Shown: positions 8,206 to 15,638, counted from the first letter of the stretch. The stretch is DNA of 28,622 nt from JAWWPY01 sp964412845 (GCA_964412845.1 CAYPQM010000089.1:1-28622); one strand, 5' to 3'. The notes: generated from the letters alone by a model not told the origin. Numbers and translations: made by a program.

Positions 8206-9176
8206 GGCTGGCCTCCCGTCATCGCCAGTTCCCGCACCAGAGCCGCGACCGTCACCGCGTCCTGCAGGTCGGGCCGGACCAGTTCGCCGCCCGCCACCGC
8301 CGGGCCGGCCACGCCGCCCGCTGGACCGCCTGCCGGATCATCCGGAGCCCAGACCTGCCAGCGGGCGTTGCGCCGCCATGCCCGCCGCGCCGCGTCGCCC
8401 TCGGGCCGCTTCGCCAGGACCCGCACGGTGCCCGGCATCGACGCCACGATCTCCTCCGGCGTGCCGGTGGCCAGTTCCCGGCCGGCATCCAGGGCGAGCA
8501 CCCGGGCGGCGCGGGCCGCCTCATCGAGATAGCTCGTGGCCAGCACGACGGCCGCCCCGTCCGCGGCCGCGCGCGCGATCAGCGACCACAACTCGACCCG
8601 GCTCACCGGGTCCACTCCGGTGGTCGGCTCGTCCAGCACGAGCAGGGCAGGCTGATGCAGCATCGCGGCGATGACGCCCAGCTTCTGGCGCATCCCGCCG
8701 GACAGCCGCCCGGCGAGCCGCTCCCGCGCGGCACTGAGCCCGGCCCGCTCCAGGTATTCGGTGGTCCGGCGGGCCGGGTCGCGCACGCGGTAGACAGCGG
8801 CCCGGAAGGCCAGGTTCTCCGCGACGGTGAGGTCCGGGTAGGTGCCCGACCCGGCCGGCAGGTACCCGATCCGGCGCGCCGCGGGCCGCCGGATCGTGCC
8901 ATCGCTGGCCGCCAGCGCGCCGGCCAGGCAGCGCAGCAGGGTGGTCCGGCCCGCGCCGTCACCGCCAACCACGGCGCTAACCTGCCCGGGAGCCGCGCGG
9001 AACGTCACCCGGTCCAGCGCGAGAACCTTTCCGTACCACACGGAAACCTCGTCAGTCCCCCACCAATCTCCGGTGTCGCCGGCGGCACCGCTGGTCGGGG
9101 CGCCGCCATCCGGGCCGGCCGCAGCCAGCGGGCGGCCATCCGGGCCGGCCGGGACGCCATGCTGCGGGTCAGTCAC
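8202..9176 (-). CDS. ABC transporter ATP-binding protein with degenerate nucleotide site, YbhF N-terminal-half type
   Basis: 324 residues from the GTG at 9174-9176, which overlaps the permease TGA by four bases; the open frame upstream is inside the permease gene and is not used. The signature LSGGM (158-162) and Walker B LLVLDEP with Glu183 are intact. Three nucleotide-contacting residues are missing: Walker A reads GGDGAGRTT, with Arg77 (codon CGG) in place of the invariant Lys; the Q-loop reads YLPAG, with Ala108 for Gln; the H-loop reads LATSYLDEA, with Ser215 for His. From memory, the first half of E. coli YbhF also has the TSYLDEA form, so the His loss is probably ancestral, whereas Lys-to-Arg and Gln-to-Ala may be more local. 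An approximately 40-residue Gly/Pro/Ala-rich leader precedes the domain. It probably dimerises with the following ATPase. Confidence 0.92.
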   Translation of the reverse strand: MTDPQHGVPAGPDGRPLAAAGPDGGAPTSGAAGDTGDWWGTDEVSVWYGKVLALDRVTFRAAPGQVSAVVGGDGAGRTTLLRCLAGALAASDGTIRRPAARRIGYLPAGSGTYPDLTVAENLAFRAAVYRVRDPARRTTEYLERAGLSAARERLAGRLSGGMRQKLGVIAAMLHQPALLVLDEPTTGVDPVSRVELWSLIARAAADGAAVVLATSYLDEAARAARVLALDAGRELATGTPEEIVASMPGTVRVLAKRPEGDAARRAWRRNARWQVWAPDDPAGGPAGGVAGPAVAGGELVRPDLQDAVTVAALVRELAMTGGQP

Positions 9177-10300
9177 CGTGCCTCCCGCGGACCGGCGGCA
9201 TGGGCGGGCTCGGCCGGGGCGGCTGCGATCGCGCTGGCGGGCCCGCTCCGCCCTTGGCGTGGCCCGGCCGGCGCCAGGTAGCTGCGGAAGCGCAGCGTGG
9301 CCAGGGTGACCACGACGAGGCCGAGGATGGCCAGGAACACGAACGGCTCCCAGAGCGGCCCGATGGGTTCCGCCCGCAGCATCACGCCCCGGGAGATCTG
9401 GTTGAAGTAGGTGAGCGGCAGCAGGTAGGAGATCCACCGGACGCCGATCGCGATCGAGGAGAGCGGGAAGATCAGCCCGGAAAGCAAGACCTGCGGCAGA
9501 GTGATCATGAAGGCGAGCTGGATCGCCTGGCCCTGGTTCTCCGACACGCTGGAGATCAGGATCCCGAGGCCGAGCGTCACGAACAGGAAGAGCAGCGCCC
9601 CGAGGGCGAAGACGCCGAGCGAGCCCCGGAACGGGACGCCGAAGATCGCCACGCCGGCCGCGATCACGATGGCCAGGTCCACCGCGCCGACGGCGAAGTA
9701 CGGGACGACCTTGCCGAGGAAGACGTCCCGCGGGCGCAGCGGCATGACCGCGAGTTGCTCCAGGGTCCCGGTCTGCCGTTCCCGCACCACGCCGAGGCTG
9801 GTGATCATGGTACCGACGAAGACCAGGATGACCCCGGCGAGTCCGGGGATCATGATGTCCGCGGTCTTCAGCCCCGGGTTATAGAGGATGGTGACCTTGG
9901 GCGACGGCGCACCTGCCGCCGGGGCAGCCTGCGGGCCGGCCTGCCGTTGCGCGTTGGCCAGGGCGGCCAGGGCCGCCCGCGCGGTGAACAACTGGCTGCC
10001 GTCGATGAGCACCGCGGCTGAGCTCCCGGTCACGACGGCGACCGCGGCCTTGCCGTCCCGCAACTGCGCCCGCGCCCAGGTCGCGCCCCCGGCGGGATTC
10101 CGGTGCAGCACGTCGAAAGGCGCGCGCAGGACCACCGCCGAGGCCTGGGGGCCCGCGACCGCGGTAGGAATCGTGGACACATCGAAACTCGCCGCGTAGC
10201 CGAACACGATGAGCAAGATGACCGGCATCACGATCATCATGGCGAGCGTCCGCCGGTCGCGCCGCAACTGCCGGAACTCCTTAACGATCATCGCCCACAT
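9173..10300 (-). CDS. ABC-2 type permease, YbhS/YbhR-like
   Basis: 375 residues with the ABC-2 exporter layout: an amphipathic N-terminus (IVKEFRQLRRDRRTLAMM), first membrane span about 20-35, a large external domain to about 150, then five spans, beginning IPGLAGVILVFVGTMITSLG and followed by the cytoplasmic turn RERQTGTLEQLAVMPLRPRD that is the hallmark of this family. A Gly/Pro/Ala-rich tail ends the protein. Only one permease gene is present, whereas E. coli has two (YbhS, YbhR), so it should work as a homodimer. No HlyD-type adaptor (YbhG) is present, as expected in a Gram-positive. The ATG start has GGGAG upstream. First gene of the four-gene operon. Cargo unknown; drugs or toxic small molecules are the usual guess. 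Confidence 0.92.
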   Translation of the reverse strand: MWAMIVKEFRQLRRDRRTLAMMIVMPVILLIVFGYAASFDVSTIPTAVAGPQASAVVLRAPFDVLHRNPAGGATWARAQLRDGKAAVAVVTGSSAAVLIDGSQLFTARAALAALANAQRQAGPQAAPAAGAPSPKVTILYNPGLKTADIMIPGLAGVILVFVGTMITSLGVVRERQTGTLEQLAVMPLRPRDVFLGKVVPYFAVGAVDLAIVIAAGVAIFGVPFRGSLGVFALGALLFLFVTLGLGILISSVSENQGQAIQLAFMITLPQVLLSGLIFPLSSIAIGVRWISYLLPLTYFNQISRGVMLRAEPIGPLWEPFVFLAILGLVVVTLATLRFRSYLAPAGPRQGRSGPASAIAAAPAEPAHAAGPREAR

Positions 10301-10334
10301 CAGGTCTCTCCCGCCTCGCCGTATCTCAACACAC

Positions 10335-10362
10335 GATGAATTCTACATCTGATGAATTCTAC
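10335..10362. promoter_or_regulatory. Direct-repeat operator candidate of the ABC/TetR operon
   Basis: Two perfect 12-bp copies of GATGAATTCTAC at 10335-10346 and 10351-10362, separated by ATCT (16-bp period). Each copy has the self-complementary core GAATTC. The block is strikingly AT-rich for this genome and coincides with the operon promoter, so it is the natural binding site for the TetR protein encoded at 6653-7273. The repeat is seen; the protein assignment is inferred. Confidence 0.6.
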
Positions 10363-10367
10363 GTCAA
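10340..10367 (-). promoter_or_regulatory. Sigma-70-type promoter of the ABC exporter operon
   Basis: Reading leftward, TTGACG (10367-10362) is followed after 16 bases by TAGAAT (10345-10340), a good -35/-10 pair. Transcription would begin near 10333, giving a leader of about 30 bases with a GGGAG ribosome site before the permease ATG. The -10 lies inside one copy of the 12-bp direct repeat, and the last base of the second copy is the edge of the -35, so binding there would block RNA polymerase. Confidence 0.6.
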
Positions 10368-10379
10368 CCGGCCCAACGA

Positions 10380-10429
10380 CACCGGTGCCACTCCGGTGCT
10401 GCTGGGCCGCAGCGGAGCCACTCCGCTGC
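10380..10429. repeat. Twin stem-loops with matching loop sequence
   Basis: Two consecutive perfect hairpins: CACCGG (10380-10385) with CCGGTG (10393-10398), and GCAGCGG (10409-10415) with CCGCTGC (10423-10429). Both have seven-base loops that differ only at the first base, TGCCACT and AGCCACT. They sit between the exporter promoter and the metallohydrolase start, so they would be in the 5' leader or promoter of the latter. Confidence 0.6.
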
Positions 10430-10479
10430 CGTCGTGATACGGGATGGCCGGGCGGCGCAAGATCTGGTTCGGTGGGGAC

Positions 10480-11700
10480 ATGGGGACCACCACACGGCAC
10501 TCCGGCACGTGGACTCTGGAGGATCGCTTCGCCTCGGCCTGGCACTACCTCCCGGTGGAGGTGCCGCCGGGCTCCCGCGCCTTGCGGGTTGACCTGGAGT
10601 ACGACCGCTCAGCGGCCGTGCTGGACCTCGGCTGCGCCGGGCCAGCAGGGTTCCGCGGCTGGTCCGGCGGCGCCCGGCGATTCTTCGTGATCACCGCGGA
10701 GGATGCCACTCCCGGATATCTGCCCGGCGAGCTGGAGCCAGGCCCGTGGGAGGTGGTGATCGGCATCTACCGGCTGCCCCCGGAAGGGGTCAGCTACCGG
10801 CTGACCGCAGAGGCGTCCGGCCGGCGCGGCAGGCTGGTGCCCGAGCCCCGGCCCGCTCCGCCGCCCCCGCTCAGCGAGCGGCCGGCCCGCCGTGGATTGC
10901 CCGCCCGGCACGGCCGCCGCTGGCTGGCCGGCGACCTGCACACGCACACGGTGCACTCCGACGGCGGGCAGACCGTTCCCGAACTGGCCCGCTACGCGGC
11001 CACCCGCGGTCTCGACTTCATCGCGATCACCGACCACAACACGATCAGCCACCACGCGGAACTCCCCGCCGCAGCCGCCCGGTACGGAATTACCCTGATC
11101 CCGGGCCAGGAGATCACCACGCAGGACGGCCACGCCGGGGCGCTGGGCGATATCGGGTGGATCGATTTCCGCGATCCGGCGGATTCATGGCTGGACGCGA
11201 TCGAGCGGGGCGGCGGCCTGATGTCGATCAACCACCCGATCGGCGGCCATCTCAGCTGGACCATCCCGATGCGCCGCCGGCCGCCACTGGCCGAAGTCTG
11301 GCACTGGAGCTGGCTCGACCTGCACTGGACCACGCCGCTGGCCTGGTGGATGGCCTGGGATCCGGCGGCTGTGCCGGTCGGCGGGAGCGACTGGCACCGG
11401 CCGGGTTCTGATGCCCTGCCGGGCACGCCGACGACCTGGGTCGAGTGCGCCGGCGACGGGCCCGAGGAGGTGCTCGACGGGCTGAGATCAGGCCGCTCGG
11501 CGATATCCGCCCGCCAGGATGGACCGGTCTTGCTGCGGATGGATGGTGAGTTCCTGGCCATCGGGGCCGAGGGCGCGACCCTCGCCGGGCCCGACGGGCC
11601 GCGCGCCCTGGTCCGCGAGCCGATCGCCACGTTCCGGGCCGCCGACGGCTACCACCGGCTTCTCGACCCCACCGGTGCGACCCTCGCCCTGACCCGCTAG
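10480..11700 (+). CDS. CehA/McbA-family PHP metallohydrolase
   Basis: 406 residues from the ATG at 10480. The N-terminal ~120 residues are a beta-rich domain (VPPGSRALRVDLEYD, FRGWSGGAR, TPGYLPGELEPGPW) typical of the family. A proline-rich linker leads to the PHP-type metal-dependent phosphoesterase domain with metal ligands in order: GDLHTHTVHSDG (His154, His156), AITDHNT (Asp185, His186), PGQE (Glu211), NHP (His252) and GGSDWH (Asp304, His306). CehA and McbA are carbaryl hydrolases, but most members have no known substrate. An in-frame ATG at 10444 is possible; the later one fits the family's usual N-terminus and has GGTGGGG just before it. Its TAG lies in the same CTAG tetramer as the stop of the convergent membrane gene. 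Confidence 0.85.
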   Translation: MGTTTRHSGTWTLEDRFASAWHYLPVEVPPGSRALRVDLEYDRSAAVLDLGCAGPAGFRGWSGGARRFFVITAEDATPGYLPGELEPGPWEVVIGIYRLPPEGVSYRLTAEASGRRGRLVPEPRPAPPPPLSERPARRGLPARHGRRWLAGDLHTHTVHSDGGQTVPELARYAATRGLDFIAITDHNTISHHAELPAAAARYGITLIPGQEITTQDGHAGALGDIGWIDFRDPADSWLDAIERGGGLMSINHPIGGHLSWTIPMRRRPPLAEVWHWSWLDLHWTTPLAWWMAWDPAAVPVGGSDWHRPGSDALPGTPTTWVECAGDGPEEVLDGLRSGRSAISARQDGPVLLRMDGEFLAIGAEGATLAGPDGPRALVREPIATFRAADGYHRLLDPTGATLALTR

Positions 11701-12797
11701 CCGCGGGCCGGCCGGACCGGGCGAGGCGGGATGAGCGTCCACGCGCACATGATGAGCAGTGTCGCGATGAAGGCACAGTAGATCCAGAACACCGGCGTGA
11801 CACCAGCGCCGATCGTGAGCCCGAGCTGCCCGGCCTGCGCCGGTGAGATCCCGAACTCAGCCGGTGAGACGGGCCCGCTGATCTGGACCAGCGCCGAGAT
11901 CGCTTGAGCGGCCATCGGGATGACCGCACCGGCGAGCAACGCCGCCCCCAGGCGGGCCGGGCGCCATAGGACGGCGGTGATGACGGCCACGACGAGCGCG
12001 ACCATCACAGCGACGTCCCCGGCGATCACCGGAAGGGGATTCGCGAAGCTGTTGCCTGCGGTCAGGGACTGCGTCAGCCCGGCCGACGTCCGCAGCACAT
12101 AGCTGTCCCACGACGGGGCGAACGCGGCAGCCGTGCCTGCCGCGGCGAGCGCGGCGAGGGCCAGGAACGTGACGGAACCTGTCGCGTGGCCCCGCGGCCA
12201 GCGGGGCCCGCCGGCCGGCTGCATCCGGACCGCCAGCACGGCGCCGGCCGTGCAGGCCAGCCAGCTGACCAGCCCGAGGAGCAGGCCGAGGCCCAGCACA
12301 TGCGTACCGCCGGCGATGACCAGGCCGGCATCCGCGAAGAAGAACCCGAACGTGACAGCGCTCGTGCCCAGCCCGAGGAGCGTCCCCACCCTCCGGCGGA
12401 CGCCGCCGGCCACGATGAGCAGCCCACCGGCCGCCCAGACGGCCAGGTAGATCACATGCGGCACCAGCTCGGCCGGCTGCTGGGCCAGGCTCGCTCCGGA
12501 AAGATAGCCCGGGAACAGCCCGGCGATCCCGCAGGCGACACCGGCGGCCAGCAGGATGACCGCGTTGACCGCGTTCACCGCACCGGCGACCGGGGCAGCG
12601 GGCGGGCTGACATGGGCAATGCTGCCGGGCGCCTCGATCGCCGTGAACCGGGACCACGCGGCCGACCAGCCCTCCGGGGTTTCCGGCCACTGCTCCACCG
12701 GCCGCGGCCTTCCCGCCGCCCAGATTCCGTAACCGTGCTGCCCACGCCCGAGCTGGTAACTCGCCCCGCGGTACCAGATGGCCACGCTCTCCCGCAC
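11697..12797 (-). CDS. Multi-pass membrane protein of unknown function
   Basis: 366 residues from the GTG at 12795-12797, chosen because GGGGAGG lies nine bases upstream; an ATG at 12882-12884 and a GTG at 12783-12785 are alternatives. A cytoplasmic-looking head begins with WYRGASYQLGRGQHGYGIW and PVEQWPETPEGWSAAWSRF, a short aromatic- and glycine-rich module, followed by about eight hydrophobic segments (for example AVNAVILLAAGVACGIAGLF, HVIYLAVWAAGGLLIVAGGV, VLGLGLLLGLVSWLACTAG, DVAVMVALVVAVITAVLW, VTPVFWIYCAFIATLLIMCA). I do not recognise a named family. The head repeats a pattern seen in front of membrane segments in some actinobacterial proteins, but I cannot assign a role. It converges on the metallohydrolase gene with the stops interlocked. 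Confidence 0.75.
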   Translation of the reverse strand: MRESVAIWYRGASYQLGRGQHGYGIWAAGRPRPVEQWPETPEGWSAAWSRFTAIEAPGSIAHVSPPAAPVAGAVNAVNAVILLAAGVACGIAGLFPGYLSGASLAQQPAELVPHVIYLAVWAAGGLLIVAGGVRRRVGTLLGLGTSAVTFGFFFADAGLVIAGGTHVLGLGLLLGLVSWLACTAGAVLAVRMQPAGGPRWPRGHATGSVTFLALAALAAAGTAAAFAPSWDSYVLRTSAGLTQSLTAGNSFANPLPVIAGDVAVMVALVVAVITAVLWRPARLGAALLAGAVIPMAAQAISALVQISGPVSPAEFGISPAQAGQLGLTIGAGVTPVFWIYCAFIATLLIMCAWTLIPPRPVRPARG

Positions 12798-12835
12798 TGC
12801 TTCCGCCCTCCCCTGACTCAGCACCTCATCGTGTT

Positions 12836-12849
12836 CCCTGGGCCCAGGG
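12836..12849. promoter_or_regulatory. Perfect 14-bp palindrome upstream of the membrane gene
   Basis: CCCTGGGCCCAGGG is a perfect palindrome without a loop, about 40 bases before the chosen start of the membrane protein gene. It could be an operator. If the earlier ATG (12884) is the true start it lies within the coding region and would be incidental. Confidence 0.3.
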
Positions 12850-12926
12850 TAGGAAGGCGATCTGAAGACCGGCTGGACGATCATTCAGCCCTTGCTGACC
12901 CTTTGGCTGGTGACGGCCGCGCTGGC

Positions 12927-13550
12927 TCAGCGGGCCGGCAGCAGCGCGTGGATGACACTGGAGGCACGGGCAGCATCCGGTTCGTCTCCCGTGATGAGGC
13001 TGAGGTACACGTAAGACTCCATGATGCGCACGAGCACGTAGGGCAGGTCGGCGGCGGGAACGGTGCTGTGCAGGTGACCGCGGCGCCGGTCAGCGTCGAC
13101 GACCTCACCGATCAGCTGGATGAGGCGTTGCTGGAACTCACTGGCTTTTGTGGTCAGCAATTTGAGGGCGAGGTCGCCTTCCCGGTCGAGGAAGCGCTGC
13201 ATGCCCAGGTTGGTCATGGTGGCCTGCGCAGCGCCGGTGACGATATCGGCGGCCACCGGGCGTGCGCCGGCCCCCGATGATTCGCGCAGGCGCTGGACGG
13301 TCCTGGCCATCAGGTTCCACAGCACCTCGGCGAGCAGTTGCTCACGCGAGCCGACCCACCGGTACAGCGTTGCCCGGTCCACGCCAAGCCTCCTGGCCAG
13401 GTTTTGCATGTCGACCCGCTGCCCGGCCTGGAACATGCGCTGGGCCTCGTGCAGCGCGTCGAGCGCGGTCGGCCGGGCGGGCGCGGCGCCGGCCAGCTGC
13501 CGCCGCAGCGGCGTGCCCGCCACCGTTGGCCCAGGTGCATTGGCGCTCAT
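12927..13550 (-). CDS. QsdR-like TetR-family transcriptional regulator
   Basis: 207 residues from the ATG at 13548-13550 (MSANAPGPTV). The HTH is ALDALHEAQRMFQAGQRVDM then QNLARRLGVDRATLYRWVGS (about 29-68), with the GS-REQLL continuation typical of TetR proteins. The C-terminal half has MQRFLDREGDLALKLLTTKA, LPYVLVRIMESYVY and the ending LITGDEPDAARASSVIHALL, which I associate with the QsdR group; QsdR of Rhodococcus represses a gamma-lactone (acyl-homoserine-lactone) degradation operon. The gene is divergent from a carboxylesterase with a 93-base shared gap that holds two palindromes, the classic repressor/target layout. The inducer is unknown. The frame is open further upstream, but the extension would cross the intergenic palindromes. 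Confidence 0.85.
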   Translation of the reverse strand: MSANAPGPTVAGTPLRRQLAGAAPARPTALDALHEAQRMFQAGQRVDMQNLARRLGVDRATLYRWVGSREQLLAEVLWNLMARTVQRLRESSGAGARPVAADIVTGAAQATMTNLGMQRFLDREGDLALKLLTTKASEFQQRLIQLIGEVVDADRRRGHLHSTVPAADLPYVLVRIMESYVYLSLITGDEPDAARASSVIHALLPAR

Positions 13551-13576
13551 GGTCGTGGTCCCGGTTCCTCGGACGG

Positions 13577-13627
13577 TTGACACGTCTGGTGACCTGGAGC
13601 ACAGTGTGCAACATCTAGCTGAGATGT
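13577..13627. promoter_or_regulatory. Divergent regulatory region with two inverted repeats
   Basis: Within the gap between the QsdR-like gene and the esterase: a consensus -35 hexamer TTGACA (13577-13582, toward the esterase), a perfect palindrome GCACAGTGTGC (13599-13609) at the expected -10 position, and an inverted repeat ACATCT-N5-AGATGT (13611-13627). The esterase ribosome site GGAG follows at 13634-13637. The overlap of palindrome and -10 region fits repression by the adjacent TetR protein. Symmetry is seen; binding is inferred. Confidence 0.5.
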
Positions 13628-13643
13628 GGCAATGGAGCGACAG

Positions 13644-15146
13644 ATGAGTAATCCGATGCAAGGCCCGGTGGTAACGGTAGCCGGCGGTGCCCTGGAGGGG
13701 CGCACCTCAGGCGGCGTGACCGCGTTTCTGGGGGTGCCATACGCGGCGGCGCCGTTCGGTGAGAACCGGATGCGGCCGCCGCGGCCGGCCGGGCCGTGGA
13801 ACGGCACGCGATCGGCGGCCGAGTACGGGCCGACCGTCCCCAAGGGCGACTACCCACCGCCGTACCAGCCGTTGTTCCCGGAGGTCAGCATCGCCGGGGA
13901 GGAGTGCCTGAACCTGAATGTGTGGACGCCGGACCCGGACGCAACGGGGCTGCCGGTATTGGTGTGGATTCACGGCGGGTCATTCATGAACGGGTCGGGG
14001 TCGGTCGGCGAGTACGACGGCTCCGCGTTCGCCCGGGACGGCGTCGTGTGCGTGACGATCAACTACCGGCTGGCGGCCGAGGGCTTCCTGTTCCTCGGCG
14101 ACGGCGTCGCGAACCTCGGCCTGCTGGATCAGGTCGCCGCCCTGCGCTGGGTGCGGGACAACATCGCCGCGTTCGGCGGTGACCCGGCCCGGGTCACCGT
14201 GGCCGGCGAATCCGCCGGGGCTATGAGCGTCACCACCCTGCTGTCCATGCCGATGGCGGAGGGGCTGTTCGCCCGCGCCATCGCCCAAAGCGGCGCCGCG
14301 GCTCACACGCTGACCCCGGACCAGGGACAAATGGTCGGCGGCTACCTCGCCGACGCGCTCGGCTCAGCACCGTCCCGCGATGCGATCAAGCAGATCCCGC
14401 TGGGCACGCTCGTGCAGGCCGCCTCGGACCTGGTGGTGGAAGTCCAGACCGCTGCTGACCCGGCCAAGTGGGGGTCCCTCGCGCTGAGTTTGCTGCCCTT
14501 CGCGCCCACCGTGGACGGCGCCGTTCTCCCGGCCGCGCCGCTCGACGCCTTTGCCGCCGGGCAGGGCCGCGACGTTCCGCTGATGATCGGATCGAACCGG
14601 GACGAAGCGCGGCTCTTCCTCGTCGCGGCCGGGACCATCGACCTGATCGACGAGGCCACGCTGGACGGCGCCGCGGCCGCCTACGGGCTGACACCTGACG
14701 GTCTCGCCGTCTACCGCGCCAACCGGCCCGGCGCCAGCCCGGGTGACCTCCTGGCCGCCGTGATCACCGACTGGTTCTTCCGCATCCCGCCCATCCGGGT
14801 CGCTGAAGCTCGCGCCGCCGGCGCCGCCGCCCCGACCTGGAGCTACCGCTTCGATTACCCGAACCCGGACGCCAACCACGGACTGGGCGCCTGCCACGGC
14901 GCCGAGATCCCCTTCGTGTTCGACACCATCACCCGCGAGGACACCCACCCGCGCATCGGCGACACGCCGTCGCAGGCCGTCGCCGACACTGTGCACAACG
15001 CCTGGATCTCATTCATCACCGATGGCACACCCGGCTGGGCGCCCTACACCGCCCCGGGCCGGACGACGGCCCTGCTCACTGACAAGGTCACCGAAGCCAG
15101 CGACCCGGCCGGTGACGAACGCTCCCGGTGGGACGGCATCCGATAG
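13644..15146 (+). CDS. Type-B carboxylesterase
   Basis: 500 residues from the ATG at 13644, with GGAG six bases upstream; a GTG at 13626 is in frame but lies within an inverted repeat. Alpha/beta-hydrolase of the cholinesterase/COesterase family: FLGVPYAAAPFGENRMRPP (28-46), ECLNLNVWTP, oxyanion loop WIHGGSF (108-114), nucleophile elbow GESAGAMS with Ser190, acid in GSNRDEARLF (Glu321) and base in GACHGAEIPFVF (His418). All three catalytic residues are present. It has no signal peptide, so it acts in the cytoplasm on ester or lactone-type substrates. Divergent from a QsdR-like regulator, which suggests induction by its substrate. Confidence 0.93.
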   Translation: MSNPMQGPVVTVAGGALEGRTSGGVTAFLGVPYAAAPFGENRMRPPRPAGPWNGTRSAAEYGPTVPKGDYPPPYQPLFPEVSIAGEECLNLNVWTPDPDATGLPVLVWIHGGSFMNGSGSVGEYDGSAFARDGVVCVTINYRLAAEGFLFLGDGVANLGLLDQVAALRWVRDNIAAFGGDPARVTVAGESAGAMSVTTLLSMPMAEGLFARAIAQSGAAAHTLTPDQGQMVGGYLADALGSAPSRDAIKQIPLGTLVQAASDLVVEVQTAADPAKWGSLALSLLPFAPTVDGAVLPAAPLDAFAAGQGRDVPLMIGSNRDEARLFLVAAGTIDLIDEATLDGAAAAYGLTPDGLAVYRANRPGASPGDLLAAVITDWFFRIPPIRVAEARAAGAAAPTWSYRFDYPNPDANHGLGACHGAEIPFVFDTITREDTHPRIGDTPSQAVADTVHNAWISFITDGTPGWAPYTAPGRTTALLTDKVTEASDPAGDERSRWDGIR

Positions 15147-15151
15147 CAATG

Positions 15152-15164
15152 CCCGGTGTCCGGG
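15152..15164. terminator. Short hairpin between convergent genes
   Basis: CCCGG (15152-15156), loop TGT, CCGGG (15160-15164), just after the esterase stop and before the convergent reductase stop. CCGGGTC (15160-15166) can also pair with GACCCGG further right at about 15192-15198. No U-tract. Terminator role inferred from position. Confidence 0.35.
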
Positions 15165-15185
15165 TCAAAGACCACTTGCATCCCG

Positions 15186-15638
15186 CTAGCTGACCCGGAA
15201 GACCGGGAATCCGGGGGCAATGCCGAGCAGCTGCTCATCGGTGGAGTCGGCGGTGATGTTCTCGAAGAACATGCCGACCTCCCACGCCCAGCGCTTGAGG
15301 TAGGCGCGCAGCACGGGGGGCTTGTCCGCGTCGGCCAGTTCCGCGGCGGTGAACCGCTGGACCCGGCGGCCCACCCGCAGCTCGCCGCCACCGGCGACGC
15401 GCAGGTTGCGCACCCACTGAGTCTGGCCGCGCGGAGCGACCAGGTACGTGACGCCGTCCAGGGTGAGCAGGTTCACCGGGGTGGTCCGCCACTCGCCGCT
15501 CTTGCGTCCCCGCACGGCCAGGACACGGGATCCCATGACGCTGATCCCGGCCCGGGTCATGGCCTGGACTGTCCTGTTGAAGACCTTGGTCGTCAGGCCG
15601 CTCGGCTCGAGGTAACGAGGCGCTGGGTCGGTGCTCAT
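15186..15638 (-). CDS. Nitroreductase/deazaflavin-dependent oxidoreductase (DDN-like)
   Basis: 150 residues, the usual size of the F420H2-dependent quinone reductase / DDN split-barrel family. Visible blocks: VLAVRGRKSGEWRTTPVNLL, VTYLVAPRGQTQWVRNLRVA, GGGELRVGRRVQRFTAAELA. The R-x-S-G-x-x-R-T-T-P block and G-x-T-x-W-V-R-N-L block bind the deazaflavin cofactor's phosphate tail in DDN (established for the family). Reduces quinone-like or nitro substrates, often membrane-associated; the exact substrate is unknown. ATG start with AAGGAG upstream. The promoter region has three copies of an AGAGCAGTGCTCT-type palindrome, so expression is probably held down by a TetR-type repressor encoded elsewhere. 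Confidence 0.9.
   Translation of the reverse strand: MSTDPAPRYLEPSGLTTKVFNRTVQAMTRAGISVMGSRVLAVRGRKSGEWRTTPVNLLTLDGVTYLVAPRGQTQWVRNLRVAGGGELRVGRRVQRFTAAELADADKPPVLRAYLKRWAWEVGMFFENITADSTDEQLLGIAPGFPVFRVS

Noticed and set aside
9177..9437. Upstream extension of the degenerate ATPase
   Set aside because: It lies inside the permease gene in another frame; the GTG at 9176 gives the same 4-base overlap as every other junction in the operon.
13551..13661. N-terminal extension of the QsdR-like regulator
   Set aside because: It would cross both intergenic palindromes and the esterase start; Cys/His-rich text without TetR similarity.
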